Shown here piece after piece: positions 1 to 7,204 of a stretch of 9,152 nucleotides of DNA. The position numbers were made by a program, and so were the translations under genes. The stretch's first letter is position 1; the number at the start of each line of letters is the position of its first letter. Source of the stretch: Candidatus Acetothermia bacterium (GTDB lineage: Bacteria > Bipolaricaulota > Bipolaricaulia > RBG-16-55-9 > JANLFV01); NCBI GenBank assembly GCA_028275195.1, contig JAPWVC010000047.1:1-9152 (forward strand). Reading direction: 5' to 3'. The notes beneath the pieces were generated by a model that saw nothing but the letters and a program-made list of their open reading frames with translations, was not told where the DNA came from and searched no databases.

Positions 1-64
1 GAGCTTCACCAAAGGCAAGGGATAGGGAGCAGCGGAGCGAAAAAGCAAAGCAGGGGAGGTGTTA
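1..64 (+). other. Purine-rich leader upstream of hyuA, possibly the tail of a preceding gene
   Basis: This stretch is rich in A and G and shows no convincing -35/-10 promoter. All three forward frames can be read as the end of a longer reading frame entering from outside. One ends at TAG 23-25. Another ends at TAA 63-65, which would overlap the hyuA ATG at 65 by one base, a usual operon junction. The third ends at TAG 70-72. Because the possible coding tails are only 7 to 23 codons long, I cannot say which, if any, is real. The TAG at 23-25 is in the hyuA frame, so hyuA must start downstream of it. Confidence 0.4.
53..61 (+). promoter_or_regulatory. Ribosome binding site that fixes the hyuA start
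   Basis: GGGGAGGTG lies just before the ATG at 65. The first possible start in frame, GTG at 59, lies inside this SD sequence and would leave no spacing, so the ATG at 65 is the better start. The spacer from GGAGGT to the ATG is short (4 bases) but workable. Confidence 0.7.
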
Positions 65-2098
65 ATGTATAGGCTAAGCACGGATGTGGGCGGGACCTTC
101 ACTGATGGGGTCCTCCTCAACGAGGAGACAGGCGAGATCGCGGTCAACAAGGTCTCCACCACCCCGGGGAATCCCGCGATCGGGACGATCCAGAGCATCG
201 AGCGCTTCAGGGTCCCGCTCGAAGAGGTCTCCTTCTTGGTCCACGGGACGACTGTGGTGATCAACGCCCTGATCGAGGGGAAGGGGGCTAAGACGGCCCT
301 GATCACCACCGCCGGCTTCAGGGATGTCCTGGAGATCGGGCGGAGCAATCGGACCGAGATGTATAATGCCCTCTATCGGAAGCCCAGGCCGCTCGTCCCG
401 CGGTATCTCCGGCTCGAGGTCAAGGAGCGGATCGGGGCCGGGGGCGAGGTCCTGGTCCCGCTGGACGGGGCCGGACTCGACCCGCTCATTGATTATCTGA
501 AGCGCGAGGGGGTCGAGTCGGTCGCCGTCTGCCTCCTCAATGCCTATGCTAACCCGGTCCACGAGGAGGAGATCGGGCGGCTGATCCGCGAGCGCTGGCC
601 GGAGGTGTCGATCTCCCTCTCGCACAAGATCACCAGGCGGTTTTACGAGTATGAGCGGACGAGCACGGCCGTCCAGAACGCCTATGTCATGCCAGTGGTG
701 CAGCGGTATCTGCGGAGCCTGGAGGAGGAACTGGGGGAGCGACGCTTCCGGAGCGACTTGCAGATCATGCAGTCCAATGGCGGGGTCATGACCTCGACCG
801 TGGCCCGGGAGATCCCGATCGCCATGGTCGAGTCCGGCCCAGCGGCCGGTGCCATCGGTGCGGCCCAACTGGCTCGCCTCATCGGCTACGACAATGTCAT
901 CTCCTACGATATGGGCGGGACCACCGCCAAGACCTCGATCATCAAGAATGGCCTCCCGGAGACGACGGACCAATACCTGGTCGAGGGGCGGCCGATCCTC
1001 CTCCCCGTCGTGGACCTCCGGGAGATCGGGGCCGGCGGGGGGAGCATCGCCTGGATCGACGAGGCCGGAGCCCTCCATGTCGGGCCACAGAGCGCGGGGG
1101 CCGATCCCGGCCCGGCCTGCTACATGCGCGGGGGGACCGAGCCGACGGTCACCGATGCCAACCTCCAGTTGGGGATCCTCGATCCGGACTACTTCCTCGG
1201 CGGGGAGATGGCGATCTCCCCCCAGCTCGCAAGGGAGGCGATCGCCAAGGTCGCGGACTACTTCAAGATCAGCGTCGATGAGGCCGCGCTGGGGATCATC
1301 AAGATCGTCAATACCAACATGTCCGGCCTCCTCCAATCGATGACCGTCAAGCGCGGCTATGATCCGCGGGACTTTGCTCTGGTCGCCTTCGGCGGGGCTG
1401 GGCCGATCCACGCCGCTGAGATCGCAAGAGAGCTTAACATCCCGACGGTGATCGTCCCCCCATTCCCAGGGGTCTTCTCCGCCTGGGGGATGCTGATGGC
1501 CGATCTGCGCCATGACTTCACAAGGACTTATATCAAGCTCATGGAGGAGGCCGACCTGGCGGAGGTGAACCGGCTCTTCCGGGAGTTAGAGAGGCAGATA
1601 AGAGAGCTCTTCGCCCGGGAGAACATCACCCCGGAGAATGTAGTGATCAGCTATGAGCTCGGCCTACGCTACTACGGCCAAGAGCACACCCTCGATGTCC
1701 CGGCCCCGGCCGAGCTGACCGCTCTTGATCGGAGAAGGTTGGCCGAGAGCTTCGATGAGCTCCACCTCCGAGTCTACGGCCACAATGCCCCGGAGGAGCC
1801 GAAAGAGATCGTCTCCCTCAAGGTCATCGGGATCGGGAAGGTCAAGAAGCCCTTACTCCAGAAGATCCCCCGCGGGCGGAAGGCCCCGGTCCCCGAGGCC
1901 CGCTTGGGGGAGAGGGAAGTTTACCGCGGCGAGGGGCGATATCAGAAGTTTGCCATCTACAGGCGGGACCGGCTCCTGGCGGGGAACGCGATCCCTGGCC
2001 CGGCGATCATCGAGGAGCCGACGGCTACTACCGTCGTGGAGGAGGGCCAGCACTGCTCCGTGGACCAGTATGGGAATCTCATCATCAGCTTGGGATAA
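65..2098 (+). CDS. hyuA: HyuA: hydantoinase/oxoprolinase family, ATP-binding subunit (N-methylhydantoinase A type)
   Basis: The product is 677 residues from the ATG at 65, normal for this family. The N-terminal hydantoinase A domain (about 3-185) carries the phosphate loop DVGGTFTD at 7-14 and HGTTVVINALIEGKGA at 60-75. The central hydantoinase/oxoprolinase domain (about 200-485) holds SNGG 237-240, ESGPAAG 256-262, the second ATP-phosphate motif DMGGTTAK 282-289, GAGGGS 322-327, SAGADPGPAC 343-352 and AFGGAGPIHA 441-450. The C-terminal domain ends with GPAIIEEPTATTVV at 645-658. No key motif is missing. The family uses ATP to activate the amide of cyclic substrates (5-oxoproline, hydantoins, lactams); relatives act in acetone and acetophenone carboxylation. 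It is a cytoplasmic protein that pairs with HyuB, encoded 9 bases downstream. Family assignment is very secure. The actual substrate cannot be read from the sequence. Confidence 0.95.
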   Translation: MYRLSTDVGGTFTDGVLLNEETGEIAVNKVSTTPGNPAIGTIQSIERFRVPLEEVSFLVHGTTVVINALIEGKGAKTALITTAGFRDVLEIGRSNRTEMYNALYRKPRPLVPRYLRLEVKERIGAGGEVLVPLDGAGLDPLIDYLKREGVESVAVCLLNAYANPVHEEEIGRLIRERWPEVSISLSHKITRRFYEYERTSTAVQNAYVMPVVQRYLRSLEEELGERRFRSDLQIMQSNGGVMTSTVAREIPIAMVESGPAAGAIGAAQLARLIGYDNVISYDMGGTTAKTSIIKNGLPETTDQYLVEGRPILLPVVDLREIGAGGGSIAWIDEAGALHVGPQSAGADPGPACYMRGGTEPTVTDANLQLGILDPDYFLGGEMAISPQLAREAIAKVADYFKISVDEAALGIIKIVNTNMSGLLQSMTVKRGYDPRDFALVAFGGAGPIHAAEIARELNIPTVIVPPFPGVFSAWGMLMADLRHDFTRTYIKLMEEADLAEVNRLFRELERQIRELFARENITPENVVISYELGLRYYGQEHTLDVPAPAELTALDRRRLAESFDELHLRVYGHNAPEEPKEIVSLKVIGIGKVKKPLLQKIPRGRKAPVPEARLGEREVYRGEGRYQKFAIYRRDRLLAGNAIPGPAIIEEPTATTVVEEGQHCSVDQYGNLIISLG

Positions 2099-2107
2099 GG
2101 AGGAGGG

Positions 2108-3889
2108 ATGAAGGTAGATCCGATAACCCTCGAGGTAATCCGTAACCGCTTGATCGCGGCTAGCCGTGATATCCGGAGGACGGTGGAGCGGGCGGCCTAC
2201 AGCCCCGTCCTTTATGAAGTTGTGGACTTCAGTTGTGGGGTATTGGATAGCGAAGCGAACCTGATCGCCGAGACCCCCGGCCTCCCGATCTTCCTCGCCA
2301 ACCTCTCTGACGCAGTCATGGCCACTTACAAGACGATCGGGCGGGCGAACCTCAGGCCGGACGATGTCATCATTTGCAATGATCCTTATAACGGCGGTGG
2401 GACCCACTGTCCGGACCTCGTCGTCCTCTGCCCCGCCTTCTATGAGGGCGAGATCCGCGGCTGGGCCGCCTTCCGCGGCCACACCGTCGATATGGGCGGG
2501 ATCTACCCCGGAGGGTGGTATAGCAATACGACCGAGATCTTCCAGGAGGGCTTCCGGCTCCCCCCAGTCAAGCTGATGGTGGAGGGGAAGCCGAATGAGG
2601 ATATCCTCCGGTTGATCCGGGCCAACACCCGGGTCCCCGACGCCGTGCTGGGGGACATCCGGGCGATGATCGCCGCAGTCCGGACGGGGAGCAAGCGGCT
2701 CCTGGAGATCATCGAGCGGTATGGCTTGAAGGTCACGCTCGCGGCCTTCCAGGAGATCCTCGATCAGGGGGAGCGGCTCTCCCGCGCGGCCATCCGCCGG
2801 ATCCCCAACGGGGTCTACTCCGCGGAGGCCTTCCTCGACGGTGACGGGAATGACGACGCCCCGCTCGACGAGAAGTTGCGCCTTAAGGTCACGATCACTG
2901 TCGAGGACGAGACGATGACCATCGACTTCACCGGGACCGCCCCGCAATGCCGCGGCCCGATGAATGTCCCTGAGCCGTCGACGATCTCCTCCGCCCGATA
3001 TGGCTTCAAGATCGTCACTACCCCGGACCTCCCGAACAATGAGGGCTTCTTCCGCCCGCTCCGGATCATCATCCCCGAGGGGAGCCTCCTCAAGCCCCGC
3101 TTCCCCGCGGCCACAGCGATGTGGCCGGCCCCCACGACTACCATCCCGGACCTGATCCTCAAGGCCCTGGCCCCGGCGATCCCCGACCGGGTCCGCGCGG
3201 GCCACTTCGGTGACTCCATGGCTGACTTCATCTACGGCATCGACCCACGGACCGGGAGATATTATGTCTGTGCCGAGCCGGATGGCGGTGGTTACGGCGG
3301 GAAGCCTTATGAGGATGGCGAATCAGCCCTCTTCTCCATGGACCTAGGCGATACTTACAATGTCCCGGCCGAGGTCGCCGAGGTCCGCTACCCCTGGCGA
3401 GTGGAGCGATTCGAGCTCATCCAGGACTCCGGCGGGCCGGGGAAGTTCCGTGGGGGCCTTGGGGTCCGTCGAGACTATCGGATCATCGGTCATCGCGCTG
3501 GACTGACGGTCACGACCGACCGGGTGAAGTATACCCCGCCTTGGGGCCTCTTCGGAGGGAAGGACGGGAAGCCGAACATCACTGTCGTCTTCCGGAAGGA
3601 CGGGAGAGAAGAGCGCTGGCGGAAGGTCTCTAACCTGCCGCTCGAGCCGGATGAGGTGGTGAGCTTCCAGACCGGCGGTGGCGGGGGCTATGGCTCGCCG
3701 CTGGAGCGCGATCCCCAACTGGTCCTCGAAGATGTCCGGAACGGCTATGTCTCGCTGGCCAAGGCGCGCGAGGATTATGGGGTTGTCATTGAAGGGAACG
3801 AGCTGAAGCTCGACCTCAAAGCCACTGAGGCGCTCCGGCGGAAGATGAGGGAGATGGAAGCAGCCAAGGTGGGTCAAGATGCCCAGTAA
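2108..3889 (+). CDS. hyuB: HyuB: hydantoinase/oxoprolinase family, catalytic subunit (N-methylhydantoinase B type)
   Basis: The product is 593 residues, usual for a stand-alone B subunit. The ATG at 2108 follows an AGGAGG sequence (2101-2106) and comes 9 bases after the hyuA stop, so the two genes are cotranscribed. The hydantoinase B domain fills almost the whole protein. Visible signatures are VDFSCGVLDSEANLIAE 39-55, NDPYNGGGTHCPDL 91-104, RGHTVDMGG 123-131, QDSGGPGKFRGGLGVRRDY 439-457 and TGGGGGYGSPLERDP 522-536. Asp40, His100, Asp103 and His125 are in the conserved blocks and are likely metal/active-site residues; this is inferred from family pattern, not shown. With HyuA it should form an ATP-dependent ring-opening amidohydrolase (5-oxoprolinase, hydantoinase or lactamase type). 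A carboxylase role, as in acetone carboxylase relatives, is the main alternative. The last 11 bases overlap the next gene. Confidence 0.95.
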   Translation: MKVDPITLEVIRNRLIAASRDIRRTVERAAYSPVLYEVVDFSCGVLDSEANLIAETPGLPIFLANLSDAVMATYKTIGRANLRPDDVIICNDPYNGGGTHCPDLVVLCPAFYEGEIRGWAAFRGHTVDMGGIYPGGWYSNTTEIFQEGFRLPPVKLMVEGKPNEDILRLIRANTRVPDAVLGDIRAMIAAVRTGSKRLLEIIERYGLKVTLAAFQEILDQGERLSRAAIRRIPNGVYSAEAFLDGDGNDDAPLDEKLRLKVTITVEDETMTIDFTGTAPQCRGPMNVPEPSTISSARYGFKIVTTPDLPNNEGFFRPLRIIIPEGSLLKPRFPAATAMWPAPTTTIPDLILKALAPAIPDRVRAGHFGDSMADFIYGIDPRTGRYYVCAEPDGGGYGGKPYEDGESALFSMDLGDTYNVPAEVAEVRYPWRVERFELIQDSGGPGKFRGGLGVRRDYRIIGHRAGLTVTTDRVKYTPPWGLFGGKDGKPNITVVFRKDGREERWRKVSNLPLEPDEVVSFQTGGGGGYGSPLERDPQLVLEDVRNGYVSLAKAREDYGVVIEGNELKLDLKATEALRRKMREMEAAKVGQDAQ

Positions 3890-4325
3890 GGTCCTCTTCA
3901 AATTCGAGCGCGGAGGCGAGCTGATCGCCGAGCTCCTCCCTGGGGTCGCGCCCGAGACCGTCAGGGCCTTCCTGGAGATGCTTCCTCTGGAGTCGACGGT
4001 CTATCACACCCGCTGGTGCGGGCGGGAGATCTACCTCCCGGTAAAGAGCAAGGGTGCAATCCCTCGGGAGAACCAGACAACTCAGACGAATACAGGCGAT
4101 GTGATCTACTGGAAGGAGTGGGAGAAGGAAGGAGGCGAGGCTGCGGAGGCGGTCTCGATCTACTACGGCCCGGAGGTGGTCCGAGATCATCGGGGCTATC
4201 TCCCGGTCAATGTCTTTGCCCGGGTCCCACAGGCCCAATGGCAGACCATCGAGGAAATCGGGCTCCGGGTCTGGCAGCGCGGGATTGAGCGCGTGACGGT
4301 CACGCTACTGGAGCGAGCGGGATGA
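3879..4325 (+). CDS. Small cyclophilin-like protein, DUF3830 type
   Basis: The product is 148 residues, with no signal peptide or membrane segment, so it is probably cytoplasmic. It starts at an ATG inside the end of hyuB (11-base overlap) behind AAGGTGGG (3866-3873), which implies translational coupling. The pattern fits the cyclophilin-like DUF3830 family: an opening strand KVLFKFERGGELIAELL (4-20), a helix APETVRAFLEMLP (24-36), then TVYHTRWCGREIYLP (40-54), GDVIYW 73-78, SIYYGP 93-98 and PVNVFARV 109-116. The protein ends with an amphipathic helix and a closing strand (VTVTLLE). I recognise this from memory of the family pattern; a profile search would settle it. Its biochemical role is unknown. 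The cyclophilin-like fold does not by itself imply prolyl isomerase activity. Position suggests a partner of HyuAB or a ligand-binding accessory. It contains one cysteine (Cys47), so it is not a zinc-cysteine subunit like that of acetone carboxylase. Confidence 0.75.
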   Translation: MPSKVLFKFERGGELIAELLPGVAPETVRAFLEMLPLESTVYHTRWCGREIYLPVKSKGAIPRENQTTQTNTGDVIYWKEWEKEGGEAAEAVSIYYGPEVVRDHRGYLPVNVFARVPQAQWQTIEEIGLRVWQRGIERVTVTLLERAG

Positions 4326-5431
4326 GCAAGAGCCCTTATGAGGAGCGGATCGCTAGGGTCCAGGAGTTGATGGCGGAGATGGAGGCCGATCTCTTGGCCC
4401 TCTCCCCCAGCTCGAATATGCTCTATCTCAGCGGCTTCTACGATGAGGCCGGGGAGCGCCTCCTCCTCCTGCTCATCCCCCGCATGGGCGGACCTATCTT
4501 CCTCGTCCCGGAGCTCTACGCTGAACAGGTCCGAGGCGGGCCGCTCCCCACCGAGCTGCATATCTGGAGGGACGCGAGCGGCCCGGAGGGGCTGCTCGAG
4601 CGGGCGTTAAGGCCCTTCCGTCAGCAGGCAGGCCTTGTCCTCGTCGACGATACGATGGGCGCGCGGTTCCTCCTCATGTTGGAGGAAGCCTTACCTGGGG
4701 CTAAATTCTCCCTAGCCTCTCAGCTCATGGCGAGGCTGCGGATGGAGAAGGGCCCGGAGGAGATCCGCTCCATGGCGGAAGCGGCCGCTATCGTCGATCA
4801 GGCCTTCGCGGAGGTGATCGGCCTGCGGATCAGCGGGCTGACCGAGCTGGCCCTGGCTAGGACCCTGGAGGAAGCGATGGCGGCCGAGGGGGCGGAGAAG
4901 GTCGCCTTCGAGACGCTGGTGGCCTCTGGACCGAATAGCGCCCTCCCGCACTACCGTGCAGGCCAGCGGCGGATCGAGCCGGGCGATGTGGTGATCCTCG
5001 ACTTCGGCTGCCGTGTCCGCGGCTACTGCTCGGATATCACGCGCACGGTCGTCTGCGGCGACCCTCCGGGAGAGTTCCAGAAGGTCTACGAAGTCGTCCG
5101 AGAGGCCCAGGAGAGGGCGGTAAGGGCCGTCAAGCCGGGCATCCCTGCTGGGGAGGTCGATCGGACGGCTCGGGAGACGATAACGATGGCCGGGTATGGC
5201 GAGCGGTTCATCCACCGCACCGGCCACGGGATCGGCCTCGATGTCCATGAAGAGCCTTACATCTCCCCGGGGAGCAGCCTTCTCCTTCGGAAGGGGATGA
5301 CTTTCTCCATCGAGCCGGGGATCTACCTTCCTGGCCGGTTCGGCGTCCGAATTGAGGATATCGTCGTGGTGACGGATTCCGGAGGCGAGCGCTTGAACAA
5401 CTGCACCCACGCGCTACAGGTGGTGGCGTAA
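4322..5431 (+). CDS. M24 family metallopeptidase (Xaa-Pro dipeptidase / aminopeptidase P type)
   Basis: The product is 369 residues, typical of PepQ-like enzymes. The start ATG overlaps the previous stop as ATGA (4322-4325), and GGAG at 4310-4313 gives an 8-base spacing. The N-terminal creatinase/prolidase-like domain (about 8-138) includes NMLYLSGFYDEAGERLLLL (32-50). The C-terminal pita-bread M24 domain (about 147-353) has all five expected dinuclear metal ligands: Asp227 (ILDFGC), Asp238 (CSDITRT), His302 (TGHGIGLDVHEEP), Glu331 (SIEPGIY) and Glu345 (RIEDIVV). His210 (LPHYRAG) and His309 are the usual catalytic histidines. It should therefore be an active cytoplasmic peptidase removing or splitting residues next to proline. 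Creatinase-like C-N hydrolysis is a less likely alternative, although creatinases keep the fold and not the full metal set. Its place between ring-opening genes and a peptide-type importer suggests processing of an imported peptide. Confidence 0.92.
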   Translation: MSKSPYEERIARVQELMAEMEADLLALSPSSNMLYLSGFYDEAGERLLLLLIPRMGGPIFLVPELYAEQVRGGPLPTELHIWRDASGPEGLLERALRPFRQQAGLVLVDDTMGARFLLMLEEALPGAKFSLASQLMARLRMEKGPEEIRSMAEAAAIVDQAFAEVIGLRISGLTELALARTLEEAMAAEGAEKVAFETLVASGPNSALPHYRAGQRRIEPGDVVILDFGCRVRGYCSDITRTVVCGDPPGEFQKVYEVVREAQERAVRAVKPGIPAGEVDRTARETITMAGYGERFIHRTGHGIGLDVHEEPYISPGSSLLLRKGMTFSIEPGIYLPGRFGVRIEDIVVVTDSGGERLNNCTHALQVVA

Positions 5432-5435
5432 GAGA

Positions 5436-5445
5436 AAGGAGGTGA
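5436..5445 (+). promoter_or_regulatory. Orphan Shine-Dalgarno sequence without a usable start codon
   Basis: AAGGAGGTGA is a full-length match to the canonical SD consensus, placed 5 bases after the M24 stop. No ATG, GTG or TTG lies at normal spacing behind it. The only GTG (5442) is inside the SD and would give six residues. It sits 52 bases upstream of a nearly identical SD (5488-5497) that serves the binding protein gene. It could be a ribosome standby site or the relic of a lost small gene. Confidence 0.6.
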
Positions 5446-5487
5446 GAGCCGCGAGGACTTAGGCAAAAAGGAGACCACAAATCACTT

Positions 5488-5497
5488 CAGGAGGTGA
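5488..5497 (+). promoter_or_regulatory. Ribosome binding site that fixes the binding-protein start
   Basis: CAGGAGGTGA is followed by GTG at 5503 with a 7-base gap after GGAGGT, which is ideal. An earlier in-frame GTG at 5494 lies inside the SD itself and so is unlikely to be used. The start is therefore GTG 5503, giving a product that begins MKITRILG and a compact signal peptide. Confidence 0.8.
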
Positions 5498-5502
5498 CAG
5501 AG

Positions 5503-7140
5503 GTGAAGATCACGAGGATCTTAGGGATCGTTGTGGCGATGCTCGCCATCGGGTTGTGTGGCCTGGTAGGGGCTCAGCAGGCCGCGGAGAATGTGGCGGT
5601 CATTAACGCTTACCCGGTCATCTGGTCGGACCCGGCCGTGGCTTCGGACTGGTATGACACCGAGGTGATGTATAACCTCTACAGCCCACTGGTCTATCCC
5701 ACGCCGGAAGGCTCAGTCCGGCCTCACCTGGCTACATCCTGGGAGCCGGTCGGCGGTGACCTCGCGCACTGGCGGTTCAAGCTCCGCCAGGGGGTGAAGT
5801 TCCACTCCGGGAACGAGTTGACCGCCGAGGATGTCGCCTGGTCCATGACCCGGTTCATCACCATGGGAAGGGGCAACTCTGGGCCATTGGGCAAGGTGAC
5901 CGCAACCGTGGTGGACAAGTATACGGTCGATTTCATCCTCGATAAGCCCAGTGCCATCTTCCCTGAGACACTGGCGCTCTTCTTCCCTGTGGAGAAGAGG
6001 CTCGTGGAGGCGAACATCAAGAAGCCCGGCAACTATGGTGAGCTCGGGGACTATGGCGAGGAGTGGCTAACATATAACGATGCCGGGACTGGCCCCTATA
6101 TGATGGTCAGCCACATCCCCGGCCAGCGGTTGGAGGCCGTCCGATTCCCGGACTACTTCGAGGGCTGGAGCAGCGAGGGCTGGGGTCCGGATGAGGTCCC
6201 GATCGAGCGGCTCATCTTCATCATGGAGACCGACTACACTACGCTGATGACGCTGCTCAAGAGCGGGGACCTGGACCTCGAGATCAACGGCGGTTGGACC
6301 CTGCCCCAGCTCCAGGAGATCCAGAACACCAGGGGCCTCCGCCTGACCTATGTCTGGGCCCAGAATGTGACGGTCTGGATGAACACCAAGCGCCCGCCGA
6401 CGGATGATGAGCACTTCCGGAAGGCGGTCCTCTATGCTTACGATTATGAGGCCGTAGTCGGGCCCTGGGCCCAATTCGGGGTAGGGGAGACGGGGATCAT
6501 CCTCCCGACGATGCCCGGCTATGTCCCGGTCGAGCCCCAGCCGCGGAAGCAGAACCTGGAGAAGGCCCGAGCGGAGTTGGCGCTCTCCAAGTATGCGACC
6601 GGGCCGATACCTCCCGTCGTCTTCCACTACTGCGGCGGTCTTGCTTTCGAGGAGGAGGTCGGTCTGCAACTCCAGGCCGATCTGGCCAAGCTGGGCGTGA
6701 AGGTCGAGATCGCTGGCCCGCCCTGGCCGCAGTATTCCGCGGAGTGCTCCTCTCCGGAGACTACACCGAATATGACGATCTTCCTCTTCGCTCCCCAGAT
6801 CGCTCCCCCGCTGGACTACTACACCTATGCCATGTATCATCCTAATGGGCTCGGCTGGATCTTCGAGGCCCACTGGTTCTTCGAGGACCCGGAGATCATC
6901 CGCCTGCTCGAGCTGACCCGGGCGACCGTCGATTTCGCCCAGAGGCTCGAGATCTACAAGCAGCTCCAGCCGATGATCGCCGCGCACGCCCTGGCCCTCT
7001 ACCCTTACCAGAAGCCCACACCGTTCGCTCACCAGGCCTACATCGTCGGCCCCAAGGTCTCGATCAACATGGTCGGCCCGTCTGAGAACATGCATAACTG
7101 GCGGATCAACCTGAAGCTGAAGAAGGAGTTGCGCGGCTAG
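5503..7140 (+). CDS. ABC transporter solute-binding protein, family 5 (dipeptide/oligopeptide/nickel class)
   Basis: The product is 545 residues from GTG 5503. It has a signal peptide: positive MKITR, hydrophobic core 6-22, and a likely signal peptidase I site after VGA (22-24) before QQ. Cys19 is preceded by IGL, which does not fit a lipobox, so the protein is probably a soluble periplasmic or cell-surface protein, not a lipoprotein. Family 5 signatures are YNLYSPLVYPTPEGSVRPHL (57-76), the block around WRFKLRQGVKFHSGNELTAE (90-109), GTGPYM (195-200) and RKAVLYAYDYEAVVG (306-320), the last being the usual R-x-A-x-x-x-A-x-D motif. Cys377 and Cys415 in the mature protein might form a disulfide. 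It delivers substrate to the permeases encoded downstream. Family members bind peptides, nickel, opines, sugars and other solutes, so peptide specificity is only inferred from the neighbouring peptidase and HyuAB genes. Confidence 0.93.
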   Translation: MKITRILGIVVAMLAIGLCGLVGAQQAAENVAVINAYPVIWSDPAVASDWYDTEVMYNLYSPLVYPTPEGSVRPHLATSWEPVGGDLAHWRFKLRQGVKFHSGNELTAEDVAWSMTRFITMGRGNSGPLGKVTATVVDKYTVDFILDKPSAIFPETLALFFPVEKRLVEANIKKPGNYGELGDYGEEWLTYNDAGTGPYMMVSHIPGQRLEAVRFPDYFEGWSSEGWGPDEVPIERLIFIMETDYTTLMTLLKSGDLDLEINGGWTLPQLQEIQNTRGLRLTYVWAQNVTVWMNTKRPPTDDEHFRKAVLYAYDYEAVVGPWAQFGVGETGIILPTMPGYVPVEPQPRKQNLEKARAELALSKYATGPIPPVVFHYCGGLAFEEEVGLQLQADLAKLGVKVEIAGPPWPQYSAECSSPETTPNMTIFLFAPQIAPPLDYYTYAMYHPNGLGWIFEAHWFFEDPEIIRLLELTRATVDFAQRLEIYKQLQPMIAAHALALYPYQKPTPFAHQAYIVGPKVSINMVGPSENMHNWRINLKLKKELRG

Positions 7141-7155
7141 GCTAGGCCAAGGAGG

Positions 7156-7193
7156 CTGGGAGGGCAGGGGCACTCCGGCCTCTGCCCTCCCAG
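7156..7193 (+). promoter_or_regulatory. Strong hairpin between binding-protein and permease genes
   Basis: CTGGGAGGGCAG (7156-7167) pairs perfectly with CTGCCCTCCCAG (7182-7193). The stem extends inward by a G-U and three G-C pairs (7168-7171 with 7178-7181), giving about 16 pairs and a 6-base loop (7172-7177). No run of T follows, so it is not a classical intrinsic terminator. Such hairpins after binding-protein genes are known to protect the upstream mRNA and raise binding protein over membrane protein levels; that role here is inferred. An AAGGAGG sits directly before the stem (7149-7155), and the permease ATG is 11 bases beyond it (7205). Confidence 0.8.
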
Positions 7194-7204
7194 ATCTACC
7201 TAGG

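Noticed and set aside
849..1343. Plus-strand open frame of 164 codons inside hyuA
   Set aside because: It is an out-of-frame overlap rich in S, R and P, typical of a shifted reading of GC-rich coding sequence, with no own ribosome binding site or known domain.
74..1513. Long minus-strand open frame (479 codons) opposite hyuA
   Set aside because: It lies wholly antisense to a gene with all family motifs. Its product is a low-complexity mix rich in D, G, L, P and R with no recognisable domain. The strong GC and codon bias (GTC, ATC, CTC, GAG) removes stops from the opposite frame.
1853..3205. Long minus-strand open frame (450 codons) opposite the hyuA/hyuB junction
   Set aside because: Same compositional shadow; it runs across the ends of two well-supported genes and has no family features.
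5432..5502. Promoter or small gene in the spacer before the binding protein
   Set aside because: I see no paired -35/-10 elements and no open frame longer than a few codons with a usable start, so only the SD sequences are reported.
7156..7193. Intrinsic transcription terminator after the binding-protein gene
   Set aside because: The stem is strong, but ATCTACC follows and not a T-run. The next gene of the same transporter starts 11 bases later, so full termination here is unlikely. It is kept as a regulatory hairpin.
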